NCBI RefSeq assembly: GCF_030408675.1
Contig: NZ_CP047200.1
Span: 1,922,001-1,986,000, forward strand
DNA from: Corynebacterium durum
GTDB taxonomy: Bacteria > Actinomycetota > Actinomycetes > Mycobacteriales > Mycobacteriaceae
Reading direction: 5' to 3'
Length of the DNA stretch: 64,000 nucleotides
The position numbers were made by a program, and so were the translations under genes. The notes beneath the pieces were generated by a model that saw only the letters and a list, made by a program, of their open reading frames with translations, was not told where the DNA came from and searched no databases. Every line of letters begins with the position of its first letter. The stretch's first letter is position 1. Positions 36,892 to 46,523 of the stretch are shown here, piece after piece.

Positions 36892-38907
36892 ATGGCGTTC
36901 TCTGTAGAGATGCCCGAACTGGGCGAATCCGTCACCGAGGGCACAATCACCCGTTGGCTAAAGCAAGTCGGCGACACAGTAGAAGTTGACGAACCGCTAC
37001 TTGAGGTCTCCACAGATAAAGTCGATACGGAAATTCCCTCTCCAGCGGCGGGCGTCCTGCTCAAAGTCCTGCATGATGAAGACGACACCGTCGACGTCGG
37101 AGCCGTCATCGCAGAAATTGGTGACGCAAACGAAGCCTCAACCCCTGCAGCACCGGCGGCCGAACAAAAAGTTGAGGTTGCGGCCAAGGTAGAGGCTTCT
37201 GCATCTGTTGCTGCAAGTGCCTCCAGCACAAGCTCATCCAGCGCCGGCGCGGCTACTGATGTGGTCATGCCCGAACTCGGCGAATCCGTCACCGAAGGCA
37301 CCATCACCCGCTGGCTCAAACAGGTCGGAGACACCGTCGAGGTGGACGAAGCCCTCCTAGAAGTCTCCACCGACAAAGTCGACACCGAGGTCCCCTCCCC
37401 CGTAGCAGGCACCATCGTCGAAATCCTGCACAACGAAGACGACACCGTTGACGTCGGAGCCGTCATCGTCCGCATCGGCGACCCCAACGCAGCACCCGCA
37501 GCAGCACCAACAACACCAGAACCAACACCCGTTGCGGAAGAGAAGGTTGACGTGGCAGCACAAACATCCAGCGCCGGCGCGGCTACTGATGTGGTCATGC
37601 CCGAACTCGGCGAATCCGTCACCGAAGGCACCATCACCCGCTGGCTCAAACAGGTCGGAGACACCGTCGAGGTGGACGAAGCCCTCCTAGAAGTCTCCAC
37701 CGACAAAGTCGACACCGAGGTCCCCTCCCCCGTAGCAGGCACCATCGTCGAAATCCTGCACAACGAAGACGACACCGTTGACGTCGGAGCCGTCATCGTC
37801 CGCATCGGCGACCCCAACGCAGCACCCGCAGCGCCGACACCCGCACCAGCGGCTCCGGTAGCCGAGGAAAAGGTTGAGGTTGCTCCCAAGGTAGAAGCAC
37901 CGAAGTCCGTTGCTACTCCTCCAGCAGCGCAAGCCAAGGTAAACAGCAATGACGATGTCCCGTACGTGACGCCGCTGGTCCGCAAGCTCGCCGACAAGCA
38001 CGGTGTCGATTTGCGTACCGTCACCGGCACAGGTGTTGGCGGGCGTATCCGCAAGCAGGATGTTCTGGCAGCCGCAGGCCAAGGTGCCGCTGAATCGGCA
38101 CCAGCCGCAGCCGAGGCACCTGCAGCAGCTCCCGCAACCGCTGCTTCTGCCGTGTCCACCAAGCGCGTTGACCCGGCCAAGGCAGCCCTGCGCGGCACCA
38201 CGCAGCGCGTGAACCGCATCCGCGAGATCACCGCAAAGAAGACGCTGGAATCCCTGCACACCGCAGCCCAGCTGACTCAGCTGCATGAAGTGGACATGAC
38301 TAATGTTGCTGAGCTGCGCAAGGCCAACAAGGCAGCCTTCCAGGCCAAGTATGGCGTGAACCTCACCTACCTGCCGTTCTTCGCCAAGGCCGCCATTGAG
38401 GCGCTGGTGTCTCACCCGAACGTGAACGCCTCCTACAACGCCGAGAAGAAGGAAATGACCTATCACTCGCAGGTCAACCTCGGCATTGCCGTGGACACCC
38501 CGGCTGGTCTGCTTTCCCCAGTCATCCACAATGCCCAGGACATGACCCTGCCGGAGCTGGCTCAGGCCATCACAGACATCGCTGACCGTGCACGCAACAA
38601 CAAGTTGAAGCCAGCTGACCTCAGCGGCGGCACGTTCACCATCACCAACATTGGTTCCGAAGGCGCCCTGAGCGACACCCCGATTCTGGTTCCGCCGCAG
38701 GCAGCCATCATGGGTACCGGCGCTATTGTGAAGCGCCCAGTTGTGATCTCGGAGCATGGTGTGGATGCCATCGCCGTACGCCAGATGGTGTACCTGCCGC
38801 TGACCTACGATCACCAGATCGTTGATGGCGCGGACGCTGGCCGGTTCCTGACCACCATTCGGGATCGCCTTGAGACCGCCAACTTCGAAGGTGACTTGGG
38901 TCTGTAA
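36892..38907 (+). CDS. aceF: Dihydrolipoamide acyltransferase (E2) with three lipoyl domains (AceF, often annotated SucB)
   Basis: A 671-residue E2. Three lipoyl domains start near residues 2, 124 and 234, each with the lipoylated Lys in STDKVDTE. Ala/Pro linkers separate them; a peripheral-subunit binding domain lies at about 356-392 and the acyltransferase domain reaches the end, with the active site in [15 protein letters not shown] (about 638-652). In corynebacteria this E2 serves pyruvate dehydrogenase and the hybrid oxoglutarate dehydrogenase complex. Domains 2 and 3 are identical at nucleotide level over 268 bp. AAGGAG precedes the ATG and a strong terminator follows. The adjacent lipB and lipA provide its lipoyl cofactor. 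Confidence 0.95.
   Translation: MAFSVEMPELGESVTEGTITRWLKQVGDTVEVDEPLLEVSTDKVDTEIPSPAAGVLLKVLHDEDDTVDVGAVIAEIGDANEASTPAAPAAEQKVEVAAKVEASASVAASASSTSSSSAGAATDVVMPELGESVTEGTITRWLKQVGDTVEVDEALLEVSTDKVDTEVPSPVAGTIVEILHNEDDTVDVGAVIVRIGDPNAAPAAAPTTPEPTPVAEEKVDVAAQTSSAGAATDVVMPELGESVTEGTITRWLKQVGDTVEVDEALLEVSTDKVDTEVPSPVAGTIVEILHNEDDTVDVGAVIVRIGDPNAAPAAPTPAPAAPVAEEKVEVAPKVEAPKSVATPPAAQAKVNSNDDVPYVTPLVRKLADKHGVDLRTVTGTGVGGRIRKQDVLAAAGQGAAESAPAAAEAPAAAPATAASAVSTKRVDPAKAALRGTTQRVNRIREITAKKTLESLHTAAQLTQLHEVDMTNVAELRKANKAAFQAKYGVNLTYLPFFAKAAIEALVSHPNVNASYNAEKKEMTYHSQVNLGIAVDTPAGLLSPVIHNAQDMTLPELAQAITDIADRARNNKLKPADLSGGTFTITNIGSEGALSDTPILVPPQAAIMGTGAIVKRPVVISEHGVDAIAVRQMVYLPLTYDHQIVDGADAGRFLTTIRDRLETANFEGDLGL
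37235..37502 (+). repeat. Exact 268 bp repeat, copy 1 (second lipoyl domain of aceF)
   Basis: Bases 37235-37502 are identical to 37565-37832, in the same frame, with a 330 bp period. I compared them base by base over the printed lines. The unit covers the whole second lipoyl domain and part of its linkers. Confidence 0.95.
37565..37832 (+). repeat. Exact 268 bp repeat, copy 2 (third lipoyl domain of aceF)
   Basis: Identical to 37235-37502. The first lipoyl domain of the same gene differs at many synonymous sites, so only these two copies have been homogenised. Confidence 0.95.
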
Positions 38908-38931
38908 TACAGCAGCTCTGTAGTCATCCAC

Positions 38932-38974
38932 ACTATCCCCCGTTCCATGCGGAATTGGGGGATAGTTTTGTTTT
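38932..38974 (+). terminator. Rho-independent terminator of aceF
   Basis: ACTATCCCCC (38932-38941) pairs with GGGGGATAGT (38957-38966), with a further TTCC/GGAA inner pairing, followed by TTTTGTTTT. It lies 25 bp after the aceF stop codon. Confidence 0.92.
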
Positions 38975-39047
38975 ATAGCCACCAGTACCGTTTGCCAGGT
39001 ATAATATTGCGCTGATAATTTTCTGTTTCTTTCCTGTAAATTGGGCT

Positions 39048-39063
39048 ATCTAATCTGTTAGAT
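39048..39063. promoter_or_regulatory. Inverted repeat upstream of the FtsK/HerA-like gene
   Basis: ATCTAA and TTAGAT flank TCTG, 40 bp before the start codon of the gene at 39103. It is placed where an operator would be; no regulator can be named. Confidence 0.35.
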
Positions 39064-39102
39064 TGGTAACAACAACTGTCATCGCACCTGCAAGGATTCT
39101 GT

Positions 39103-41364
39103 ATGCCTCATTCCCAGCACACCACTGCATCGTCCCTGGAAGGGGACCTCGTGTGGTGTCGGCAGATGCAGGTTTCCCAAGACGAATTCCGCAGTTTCGC
39201 CACCCACCTCAGCACGGCAGTTGACAAGGTAAAAGAGGCAAGTTCCCATGTAGACAACGAGCTCGCCGTCATTGATTGGTGCATCACGCAGAATATCGAC
39301 CGGGCTCACACACTGATCTCGCAGATAAGCTCCTATGCTGCCGAGCGATTCGATATTGGCGGCACGGCGTCATTTATCGCACCGGATTTTGGGGCGACAC
39401 CACAGGCATGGTTACAGAAAATCTGCTATTGGCTGGACAACGGTGCCTACGAGGATATTTCTCAAGAACTTTCTCGCCTGCCTGTAGAAGAGTTCGCCCA
39501 GTGGGAGCTTCGCGCTGTCAGTGTTTTAGAAGAAGTCGGCACATGCACCATCCCGATTTTCGGATCGGCCAGGAGAACGCTAATTGCCCACATTCAGACG
39601 CGAGTGTACGAAGCACTCATCTCTGGCTGCGCGCAACTGGCCAGGCTTTATTATGCACGGGTCAATGAGCCTCATCTACATATCGCCAGCTGGCATCGAC
39701 GCATGGACCATGAACTGCGCTCGATGCTTCTGGAACGCCAAAGCCAGGTGCCTGAGTGCGATCCGTCGGGACACGCTGACGCCCACACCAACAACGCACC
39801 GCATTATCACCCCATTGCGTCTGTCGGTTCCCTGACGCTCAGTGCCATCAGCGGACAGCGCACCGGATTACATGGCGAACCCGACCATCGGTGGAACCTC
39901 ACTTTTAACGCAACGGAACCAAGTGTGTGCAACTGGGGATTGTTCCTAAACTTTGACCACACCGGTGGTTTTGCTACCACAGACGTGAAGACGGTGCAGT
40001 TTGCTGTGCTTGACTTGTTGCGTCGCATACCTGCTGGCCGGGTGATCGTTGATGCATTTGACCCGGAACAGCTGGGGGATTCTCTGTCGTTTCTCTTCGG
40101 ATTGGGTCCTGAAGGCGAGCGTATTTATGGCGACACGGTGCGAACAAACACCAAGCACCTGGAGCAATTGCTGACACAGGTAGAACAGCACATCGCTGTG
40201 GTGACTCAGCGGTGTCTGCAGGGACAGCATCACACCATCACCGAGTACAACAAAGCAGCTCCTGAAGCCGCTGAGCCGTACCGGCTGTTGTTGCTTTTCG
40301 ATTTTCCAAGCGGACTCACCGAGGAACTAACGCGACGCGTGTCCCGCATTGCAGCGGTCGGGCGCCGCGCGGGGGTGTTCGTCATCGTGGTCTCAGCACA
40401 ACGGCCTGAACTGCTTGAAACGTTGCCGTGGCTTCCCCGCAACGGCACGCCGGTGTATTCCGCGCCAGAAGGTGAGCTACCTCCACACACAATGGACTCG
40501 ATGGGTCTGGAACACGATGTGCTGTTGGAGTGGACATTCCGACCTGGCACCGCTCCCACTGGCCAGCAGCTTGAGGTATTGCTTCGCGGCATCCGCACGC
40601 AGCTGCAAGACTCCCAACCTGCCGACCATGCTCCCGTGTCGCTTGCGGATATCGACGCCGCGCGCCTCGTCACTGCTGATACGCATCATCAGGTTGCTCT
40701 CCCTGTGGGCACGGCAGTGCAGACAGGAGTGCCCCTCCTTGCCGAGGTAACCCGCAAGGTTGCTGCTAACGTCGTGGTGGCGGACGTCGATAATCTGCAT
40801 ACCTTGACTGCGATGCTCACCAGCCTGGTGCTGAACAAGGTGGACACGCATCTGATTAACTTCATCTCGGCTAATGCGGAGTGGGAGCAACTTCTTGAGC
40901 CTTTAGAGGAACATGGACTGACGGTACAACGTGCCATCACGCTGGATTCCACCGTAGAGTCGTTTCTGAAGGAAGCCCGTGCTCGTGCGGCGGAGGGACG
41001 TGATTACGCACCGCAGTTCCTAGTCCTGGCGGGGGTACATCGGGCGAAGCGACTTGATCCAGCAAACCGCGCGACGACTGTATCTGACATGTTGCATGAA
41101 TTGCTGGCCATTGGGCCTGCCGTGGGCGTTCATACAATCATGACTGCCGACGGGCTAGCTTCCGCCCAAAGCCGCGTGCAGGAATGTGATTGGCATGAGT
41201 TCGGGTTACAGGTGCTTGAAGCATCACGTACGAACGACAACCAGCTCCTCTTTGAGGATCACGTTCATGCCTTCACCCAACAAGTTCACGGGTTTGCACC
41301 CAGCGAACCCGCCGATATAGAGCGCCTGATCAACACCGTGATGATCCACTCCGGGAGGAAATAA
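39103..41364 (+). CDS. FtsK/SpoIIIE (HerA)-like protein lacking Walker motifs
   Basis: The 753-residue protein has no signal peptide or membrane helix. After a helical N-terminal part (about 1-230), residues about 240-430 resemble the first, non-catalytic FtsK-like module of large actinobacterial FtsK/SpoIIIE proteins linked with Ter-type stress genes: EQLLTQVEQHIAVVTQRCLQ, TITEYNKAAPEAAEPYRLLLLFDFP and VGRRAGVFVIVVS. Residues about 520-745 match the second module in outline, but where intact proteins have GKTGSGKST this one reads VVVADVDNLHTLT, and the Walker B strand reads PQFLVLAGVHRAKR. No GKS/GKT occurs anywhere, so ATPase activity looks lost. Its partner gene begins 2 bp after the stop. 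The assignment comes from remembered motif similarity. Confidence 0.7.
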   Translation: MPHSQHTTASSLEGDLVWCRQMQVSQDEFRSFATHLSTAVDKVKEASSHVDNELAVIDWCITQNIDRAHTLISQISSYAAERFDIGGTASFIAPDFGATPQAWLQKICYWLDNGAYEDISQELSRLPVEEFAQWELRAVSVLEEVGTCTIPIFGSARRTLIAHIQTRVYEALISGCAQLARLYYARVNEPHLHIASWHRRMDHELRSMLLERQSQVPECDPSGHADAHTNNAPHYHPIASVGSLTLSAISGQRTGLHGEPDHRWNLTFNATEPSVCNWGLFLNFDHTGGFATTDVKTVQFAVLDLLRRIPAGRVIVDAFDPEQLGDSLSFLFGLGPEGERIYGDTVRTNTKHLEQLLTQVEQHIAVVTQRCLQGQHHTITEYNKAAPEAAEPYRLLLLFDFPSGLTEELTRRVSRIAAVGRRAGVFVIVVSAQRPELLETLPWLPRNGTPVYSAPEGELPPHTMDSMGLEHDVLLEWTFRPGTAPTGQQLEVLLRGIRTQLQDSQPADHAPVSLADIDAARLVTADTHHQVALPVGTAVQTGVPLLAEVTRKVAANVVVADVDNLHTLTAMLTSLVLNKVDTHLINFISANAEWEQLLEPLEEHGLTVQRAITLDSTVESFLKEARARAAEGRDYAPQFLVLAGVHRAKRLDPANRATTVSDMLHELLAIGPAVGVHTIMTADGLASAQSRVQECDWHEFGLQVLEASRTNDNQLLFEDHVHAFTQQVHGFAPSEPADIERLINTVMIHSGRK

Positions 41365-41366
41365 CA

Positions 41367-41975
41367 ATGAACTCACCACGCACAGTTCACGATGCGGCAC
41401 GAACGGAAGGGCTGATCAAATGGGTGACCGCCATTGCGATTGTCATTGGAGTGGTCGGGGCGTTCATCGTGTGGCTGAACAACCTGGAGTATCACCCAGC
41501 GTCTTCCCCGGCAGGGCAGGCAGAAACCACGTCCAAGGCAGAAACATCGGAAGCAACCACAACTGCCTCTCAATCGACCACAGCCACATCTGACTCCACA
41601 AAGGTGTCCCCCGTTCCCGCTAGCACGCAGAAGGCACAGTTGGTGGACACACCGTCGGAGAACATTTCCTGCGAGCTTCATGACACGTACGTGGGGTGTT
41701 CTATTCGCGACCGTTCCTACAGCTCCCACGGATTAGAGGACTGTAACTCCGAGCTTTATTCGATCGCCTTGTATGACAGTTCATCGTCGCCAAGCACTGT
41801 GTGCGGCGAACGCTACCTGGGCAGCCCTGGAGATCACGTGCAGCGGCTTGATTACGGGGACCAAGCACAGTGGGGCGATTTTGCCTGCAAGGCCCAACCA
41901 ACAGGTATGACCTGTTGGCAGCAAAGCACGGGCAAGGGGTTTGTGCTAAACAAGGCCGCGCATAACTCACTGTAG
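41367..41975 (+). CDS. Membrane-anchored surface protein with Cys-containing domain (DUF6636-like)
   Basis: A 202-residue protein with one membrane helix (about residues 20-37, VTAIAIVIGVVGAFIVWL), a Ser/Thr-rich exposed linker (about 45-90) and a C-terminal domain of about 105 residues. That domain has six cysteines in the pattern SENISCELHDTYVGCSI, then C, C, FACKAQPTGMTCWQQSTGKGF. It resembles the small secreted actinobacterial domain I know as DUF6636 (N-I-x-C ... G-V-x-C ... T-G-x-G-F); function unknown. It starts 2 bp after the FtsK-like gene and is surely cotranscribed with it. Confidence 0.75.
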   Translation: MNSPRTVHDAARTEGLIKWVTAIAIVIGVVGAFIVWLNNLEYHPASSPAGQAETTSKAETSEATTTASQSTTATSDSTKVSPVPASTQKAQLVDTPSENISCELHDTYVGCSIRDRSYSSHGLEDCNSELYSIALYDSSSSPSTVCGERYLGSPGDHVQRLDYGDQAQWGDFACKAQPTGMTCWQQSTGKGFVLNKAAHNSL

Positions 41976-41983
41976 GATGCGCG

Positions 41984-41989
41984 TAAAAT
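41984..41989 (+). promoter_or_regulatory. -10 element of lipB (leaderless)
   Basis: TAAAAT lies 7 nt before the lipB ATG and no ribosome binding site is present, so lipB has its own leaderless promoter just after the preceding stop codon. Confidence 0.5.
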
Positions 41990-41996
41990 TATTTGC

Positions 41997-42728
41997 ATGA
42001 CTGCACCCCGTGCCCCTTTTACCGCCCCTGATCAGCCAATTCGCGATATCTCCACTCCCCTAGAGGTCTATAACCTGGGCACGGTGGATTATGTGGAGAT
42101 GTGGGATCGGCAGGCGGAGTTGGCTGCGCAGCGCGCGGACGGTCTTATCAACGATCAGCTGCTGTTCCTTGAACACCCCAACACCTACACGGCTGGCAAA
42201 CGAACGCAACCCGAGGATCGCCCCACCAACGGCCTGCCGGTGGTGGATGTAGATCGCGGTGGCCGGATCACCTGGCACGGCCCCGGACAACTGGTGTGCT
42301 ATCCAATCATCAAGCTCGCTGAGCCGGTGGACGTGGTGGATTATGTGCGCCGCGTGGAGGAAGCCATCATCCAGGTGGTACGTGACCTGGGGCTTCAAGA
42401 TGCGGGGCGTGTCGACGGCCGTTCGGGCGTCTGGATTCCAGGCAATGATACCCGCCCAGAACGCAAGGTCGGTGCCCTGGGCATTCGAGTAACCCGAGGC
42501 GTTACCATGCACGGCCTAGCCTTGAACTGCAATAACACGCTGGAGTTTTACCAGCATATTGTGCCCTGCGGCATCGCTGATGCCGGGGTGACCACCCTGA
42601 GTGCAGAGCTGGGGCGCGACGTCGATACGCAAGAAATGGTCGCGCCGCTGGCCGCAGCGTTGGGCGCGGCCTTCTCGGGTGAACTGACGGTCGCGGATCA
42701 TTCTTTTACACGCCGCGAGCAGCCATAA
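41997..42728 (+). CDS. lipB: Lipoyl(octanoyl) transferase
   Basis: The 243-residue protein transfers octanoate from acyl carrier protein to the lipoyl domains of E2 and GcvH. Marks are [36 protein letters not shown], the catalytic Lys in [11 protein letters not shown] and the catalytic Cys in [15 protein letters not shown]. Length is normal for the family. Close to aceF, its substrate. The convergent ABC ATPase gene overlaps its end by 23 bp. In C. glutamicum lipA follows directly as I recall; here five kilobases of other genes intervene. Confidence 0.95.
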   Translation: MTAPRAPFTAPDQPIRDISTPLEVYNLGTVDYVEMWDRQAELAAQRADGLINDQLLFLEHPNTYTAGKRTQPEDRPTNGLPVVDVDRGGRITWHGPGQLVCYPIIKLAEPVDVVDYVRRVEEAIIQVVRDLGLQDAGRVDGRSGVWIPGNDTRPERKVGALGIRVTRGVTMHGLALNCNNTLEFYQHIVPCGIADAGVTTLSAELGRDVDTQEMVAPLAAALGAAFSGELTVADHSFTRREQP

Positions 42729-43440
42729 GACCGTTGATATGCGCCAGCCGTTCCTGATGGTCATTGGGGTGGTAGGCGCCTAGAGTGACGTCGTCGGCGA
42801 TGGTACCGTCGACGAGGATAAGTACGCGGTCGGCGTGCGCCGCCACCACTGGATCGTGCGTGACCAGCGCAATTGTGGTGCCCTCGTGGTTAATGTCGTG
42901 GAAAATGTCCAAGATTGTTGCCGAGGTCGCGGAGTTGAGCGCGCCGGTGGGTTCGTCGCCAAAGAGGATCTTTGGCTTGTTGATCAGCGCCCGGCAGATC
43001 CCCACCCGCTGAAGCTGCCCACCGGAGGCTTCAGTGATGGCTCGATCAGCCAGGTCGGCGATGCCGACGCGCTCCATGAGTTCCCGCCCGCGCTCCACAA
43101 TCGTCTGGCGCGGTTCTTGTTTGGCTAGGAACCCAGGAAGCACGACGTTATCTAGCACACTGAGCGAGCTCAGCAGGTGCGGTTGTTGGAACACAAAGCC
43201 GAAAGTGACAAGCCTGAGTTGTGCGAGCTCGGCTTCGCTGAGGTCGGTGAGTTCACGGTCGTCGATACTCACGGTGCCACTGGTGGGCCTATCAAGTCCG
43301 CTGAGCGCATGCAACAGCGTCGATTTGCCGGACCCGGACGGCCCCATGATGGCCACGAACTCTTCGTCGTTGATGCTGACGTCGATATGGTCGAGAACTC
43401 GGATCTGGTAATCCTTGGTGACCTGGTGCGCGTTAAGCAT
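42706..43440 (-). CDS. ABC transporter ATP-binding protein (MacB/LolD type)
   Basis: A 244-residue ATPase with Walker A GPSGSGKS (33-40), Q-loop [12 protein letters not shown], signature [12 protein letters not shown] and Walker [12 protein letters not shown], followed by the H-loop in IALVTHD. It is of the type that pairs with FtsX-like permeases (mechanotransmission rather than classical transport). The ATG at 43440 has GAGG 8 nt upstream and overlaps the permease stop. Third gene of the TetR-permease-ATPase operon. Confidence 0.93.
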   Translation of the reverse strand: MLNAHQVTKDYQIRVLDHIDVSINDEEFVAIMGPSGSGKSTLLHALSGLDRPTSGTVSIDDRELTDLSEAELAQLRLVTFGFVFQQPHLLSSLSVLDNVVLPGFLAKQEPRQTIVERGRELMERVGIADLADRAITEASGGQLQRVGICRALINKPKILFGDEPTGALNSATSATILDIFHDINHEGTTIALVTHDPVVAAHADRVLILVDGTIADDVTLGAYHPNDHQERLAHINGLMAARGV

Positions 43441-45733
43441 GGCTGATACCTCGTATCTTTCGGGTTGGAAGAACAATGGCAGTGGCGATGACCAGCGCCA
43501 ACACAAGTGGAATGAGAACCCACGCCAGGAGCATGTCGGGCAAGAGCTCTACGGCCGGGGCGCCCATGCGGCCGAGGCCGAGTTTGAATAGGCTGTTGCC
43601 CAGGGTGTTCACAAGCACCACGCCGACGATGATGCCTGCGAGTCCGACAGTGCCGAAGCGCGTGAGATAGTGCCCCACGAGTCCTCGACTGGTGGCTCCG
43701 ATGGCGCGGAGGCTAGCAATGTCGTCGTGTTCACGCGCCAGGATGAGAATGAGGAATAGCGTAGTGACCAGGAAAATCAACCCCACTGCGGCGATGGCTG
43801 CGAGCAGCGCGATCACACCCAGTTGTGAGGATGCCGCACCGAAAATCTGCTGGCTCACGTCGCTGACATTGTTCACTTTGGCCTCTGGGTAAGTATTCGT
43901 GAGCTGCTCGGTTTTCGCATGCACGTCCACACCAGACGCGAGCTGCAGGTACACAACCTCCCAGACTGCGGGTGCGGAGTCCTCGAAGACGGCTTTCGCG
44001 GTGCGCCCGCCATTGGTCACATCCTGATAGATGCCGCTCACGCGGAGCTGTTTCTCGCCGCCAGGTGTGCGCATGGTGATGGTGTGCCCGAGGTCCGCAT
44101 TGACCTCCTGCGCCTGGTTGTAGGACAAGGCGATCTCGTCGGGGGCGGTAGGGGCGTGCCCACTGGTGTAGGACAGTGGGAAAACAGTATGGTCACCACG
44201 TTCAACGACGATGGTTTCCCACCCGTCGGCTTTCTTAATGTCATAGCGATTGGAAGTGAGCCGCACCACGTTGGTCACGTCGGGGTCGGATTCTGCGTCC
44301 TTGGTGACTTTTTCGGGGTTGATGGTGTTATCGCGGATGTCGATGCGCACGTCCGCCGCGCCAATGCCCACATAGGTGGCAAAACGCTGATCCGCGAAGG
44401 TGGAGGCAAGGGTGGTGGGCAGAATCATCAGGAAAGTGCTCAGCGCCACCACAGTCAGTAGCAGCAGGTTCGCGGGCCGCAGCGCTGCCGTCAGTCCGGT
44501 CCATTGATGAACGGGGAGGAAGCGGGAACGGGTCAAGCGGAATCGGCGCCCGCTTCTCGACGCCCGCGTCTGCTCCTGCAGCACCTGAACTGCGGAAATA
44601 CGGTCCATGCGACGCAGCAACAGCCAGCACAAGCCAATGAGCAGCAGCGGCACAATGAAAGCCGCGAGCAGAGGTGCCCACAAGTTGGTCGGCGGCGTGC
44701 CCAAATACAGCAACACGGGTTTAAGGCTGGTGTGTGTCATGGGGATGGCCAACAGCAACCCCACAACGGTACCGACGCCCGCCAACGCGGCGTATTTAAT
44801 CAGGTACAGGCGTTTCATCGCCCGCGACGGGGCACCGATGGCTTTCAGCACTCCGATTTCTTTGAGGTCATTTTCAATCGCCGCGAGGAAGGCAAAGCGC
44901 ACCGACAGGGCAGCCACCACAACCAGGAGGCTAGCAATCACGATAGCCAGTGCTGCTACCAGCAGAGTACTCAGGGCATTCATGAGGCGGAAGATGGTGG
45001 AATCCACCACGATGCCGCGGTTCGGGAGGTGCGCGTCTCTGTAAGCGTGCTGGAATGCGCCGCGATCCGCGCCCTTGGCGAGCTTGAATTCAATAAAGTA
45101 CTCAGGGTTATTCAGATGCTGATTAACCACCGAGAAATCATCCGGGTGCACCACCATGCGTTTGGAGGTCACCAAGGAGGGGTTCATCTGAGCATCACGC
45201 AGAAACGAGGTGACCACAAAATCCTTTTTCACCCCTTCCGCAAGCTGCACCGTCACCGTGTCCCCGAGCTTCAACGTGCCTTGTTCTTGGTAGATCACCG
45301 GCATGGCTATCTCACCAGGGCCTGGTTGGACCCGGTTGTAGTGCTCATCCAGCAGGAGGTCAAAGCGCTCTGGGGAGGTCACAAACGCTGGTTCCAGCAC
45401 AGAATCGGCCTGTGACTGTCCCGCAAGCCACATTTGGGCACCCGGAACCGGGAGTGTCCGCATAAGGTGCATGTCTTCCACCTCTGAGCGCTCGGCGGCC
45501 CAGGTTTTGAGCGCCTCCGATTCGGCTCGGTTGGCTTCTAAGTCACCGATGTACATCTGAACCACATCGGGTGGCGACGCCGATTTCCACAGCACATCCA
45601 CCGCGCCCATTGTCTGCACAACAAGGGAAACACCAGTAATCACCAGCGCTGATGCCAGCGTCATGAGCAGCGTCAGCGTGATAGATACCCCCTTAGATCG
45701 GCGAACATCGCCGACGAGCATCTTCCACAGCAT
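43433..45733 (-). CDS. FtsX-like ABC permease
   Basis: The 766-residue protein has an N-terminal helix (about 16-37), a large extracellular domain (about 40-260), three helices of a first FtsX domain (about 265-395), a second extracellular part (about 440-640) and a second FtsX domain (about 640-766). This is the duplicated-permease layout of MacB/YknZ/BceB-like exporters that handle peptides, lipoproteins or antibiotics. Substrate unknown. It lies between the TetR and ATPase genes, 6 bp after tetR, so one unit is likely. Confidence 0.9.
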   Translation of the reverse strand: MLWKMLVGDVRRSKGVSITLTLLMTLASALVITGVSLVVQTMGAVDVLWKSASPPDVVQMYIGDLEANRAESEALKTWAAERSEVEDMHLMRTLPVPGAQMWLAGQSQADSVLEPAFVTSPERFDLLLDEHYNRVQPGPGEIAMPVIYQEQGTLKLGDTVTVQLAEGVKKDFVVTSFLRDAQMNPSLVTSKRMVVHPDDFSVVNQHLNNPEYFIEFKLAKGADRGAFQHAYRDAHLPNRGIVVDSTIFRLMNALSTLLVAALAIVIASLLVVVAALSVRFAFLAAIENDLKEIGVLKAIGAPSRAMKRLYLIKYAALAGVGTVVGLLLAIPMTHTSLKPVLLYLGTPPTNLWAPLLAAFIVPLLLIGLCWLLLRRMDRISAVQVLQEQTRASRSGRRFRLTRSRFLPVHQWTGLTAALRPANLLLLTVVALSTFLMILPTTLASTFADQRFATYVGIGAADVRIDIRDNTINPEKVTKDAESDPDVTNVVRLTSNRYDIKKADGWETIVVERGDHTVFPLSYTSGHAPTAPDEIALSYNQAQEVNADLGHTITMRTPGGEKQLRVSGIYQDVTNGGRTAKAVFEDSAPAVWEVVYLQLASGVDVHAKTEQLTNTYPEAKVNNVSDVSQQIFGAASSQLGVIALLAAIAAVGLIFLVTTLFLILILAREHDDIASLRAIGATSRGLVGHYLTRFGTVGLAGIIVGVVLVNTLGNSLFKLGLGRMGAPAVELLPDMLLAWVLIPLVLALVIATAIVLPTRKIRGISHA

Positions 45734-45739
45734 TGTTCT

Positions 45740-46387
45740 TTAGCCTTTCTCAGCGATTGTGTTGGCTTGGGTTCTATTGACGCTGGTTGCGTGCATTGAG
45801 GCAGCAATAGCACCCGGCTCGCACCCCAGCAAGCGTTCCGCCGCCGTGACAACCTGTACCAACTGCTCCCCCGCATCCCACTCGGGGAAAAGCCCGTGAT
45901 CAGGCAACATGAATCCGGCTGTGAGGATGATCCGACAATCCCCCACTGGGTCTGGTGTAGAGAACACGCCTTGATCCACGCCCTCCTGCACTGCGCTTGC
46001 CAACAATGGGGCGAGGGCGACGATCGCGCGGGTCATCGTGAGTACATGAAAGTCAGTATTCTCCACGTGATGCAGCTGCTCAATCATCTCAGCCTCCTCC
46101 CCCTGGACCCGTGCTGATGCTACGATTTCAGCAAATTTTTCAAGGGGATGGGCATCGGATGATGCTGCTGCCTCGGCTTTTTGACGCATGACATTAGTTG
46201 TGCGCGCAATAAGTTGGCGCATGATGTCTTCTTTGCCGCTGAAATGATGATAGAGCGTTCCCTTCGCAATACCGGCCCGATTCAAAATGTCCTCCACCGT
46301 TGTGGCGGCAAACCCACGTTCCACAAAAAGCCGCTGCGCCTGGTCAAGAATCAGGTTTTTCCGTTCCTCTGCGGGAAGACCACGCAT
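45740..46387 (-). CDS. TetR family transcriptional regulator
   Basis: A 215-residue regulator with a typical TetR helix-turn-helix (about residues 8-55: ILDQAQRLFVERGFAATTVEDILNRAGIAKGTLYHHF). The ligand-binding part is unassigned. It is the first gene of an operon with the FtsX permease and ATPase, which it probably represses. A palindrome at 46505-46523 is a candidate operator. GAGGAAAC precedes the ATG. Confidence 0.93.
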   Translation of the reverse strand: MRGLPAEERKNLILDQAQRLFVERGFAATTVEDILNRAGIAKGTLYHHFSGKEDIMRQLIARTTNVMRQKAEAAASSDAHPLEKFAEIVASARVQGEEAEMIEQLHHVENTDFHVLTMTRAIVALAPLLASAVQEGVDQGVFSTPDPVGDCRIILTAGFMLPDHGLFPEWDAGEQLVQVVTAAERLLGCEPGAIAASMHATSVNRTQANTIAEKG

Positions 46388-46504
46388 GGTAAGTTTCCTC
46401 TTTTCGCACTCTTCGCATGCTCGCTGTGTGGCTACTGCTTGGTTGCTGTGTGGCTGCCAGTTGGCTTCTAAACGCCGCTAGCAAGCATGGCCTACTTTTC
46501 TTAC

Positions 46505-46523
46505 TAGACCGACGGTCCGTCTA
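46505..46523. promoter_or_regulatory. Palindrome, probable operator of the TetR regulator
   Basis: TAGACCGACGGTCCGTCTA is a 19 bp dyad with only one mismatched pair outside the centre. It lies about 120 bp upstream of the TetR start codon, in the operon's promoter region, and has the size and form of a TetR operator. Confidence 0.6.

Noticed and set aside
36861..38261. Open frame of 466 codons on the minus strand opposite aceF
   Set aside because: It is Ser/Thr-rich, internally repeated only because the lipoyl-domain DNA repeats, and has no family feature; it is a mirror of the E2 gene's codon bias.
37687..38982. Second long minus-strand frame opposite aceF (431 codons)
   Set aside because: Cys/Gly-rich composition typical of antisense reading of an Ala/Pro-rich gene; no ribosome binding site or similarity.
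44504..45415. Plus-strand frame of 303 codons opposite the FtsX permease
   Set aside because: His/Gln-rich antisense product without motif; the permease reading is clear.
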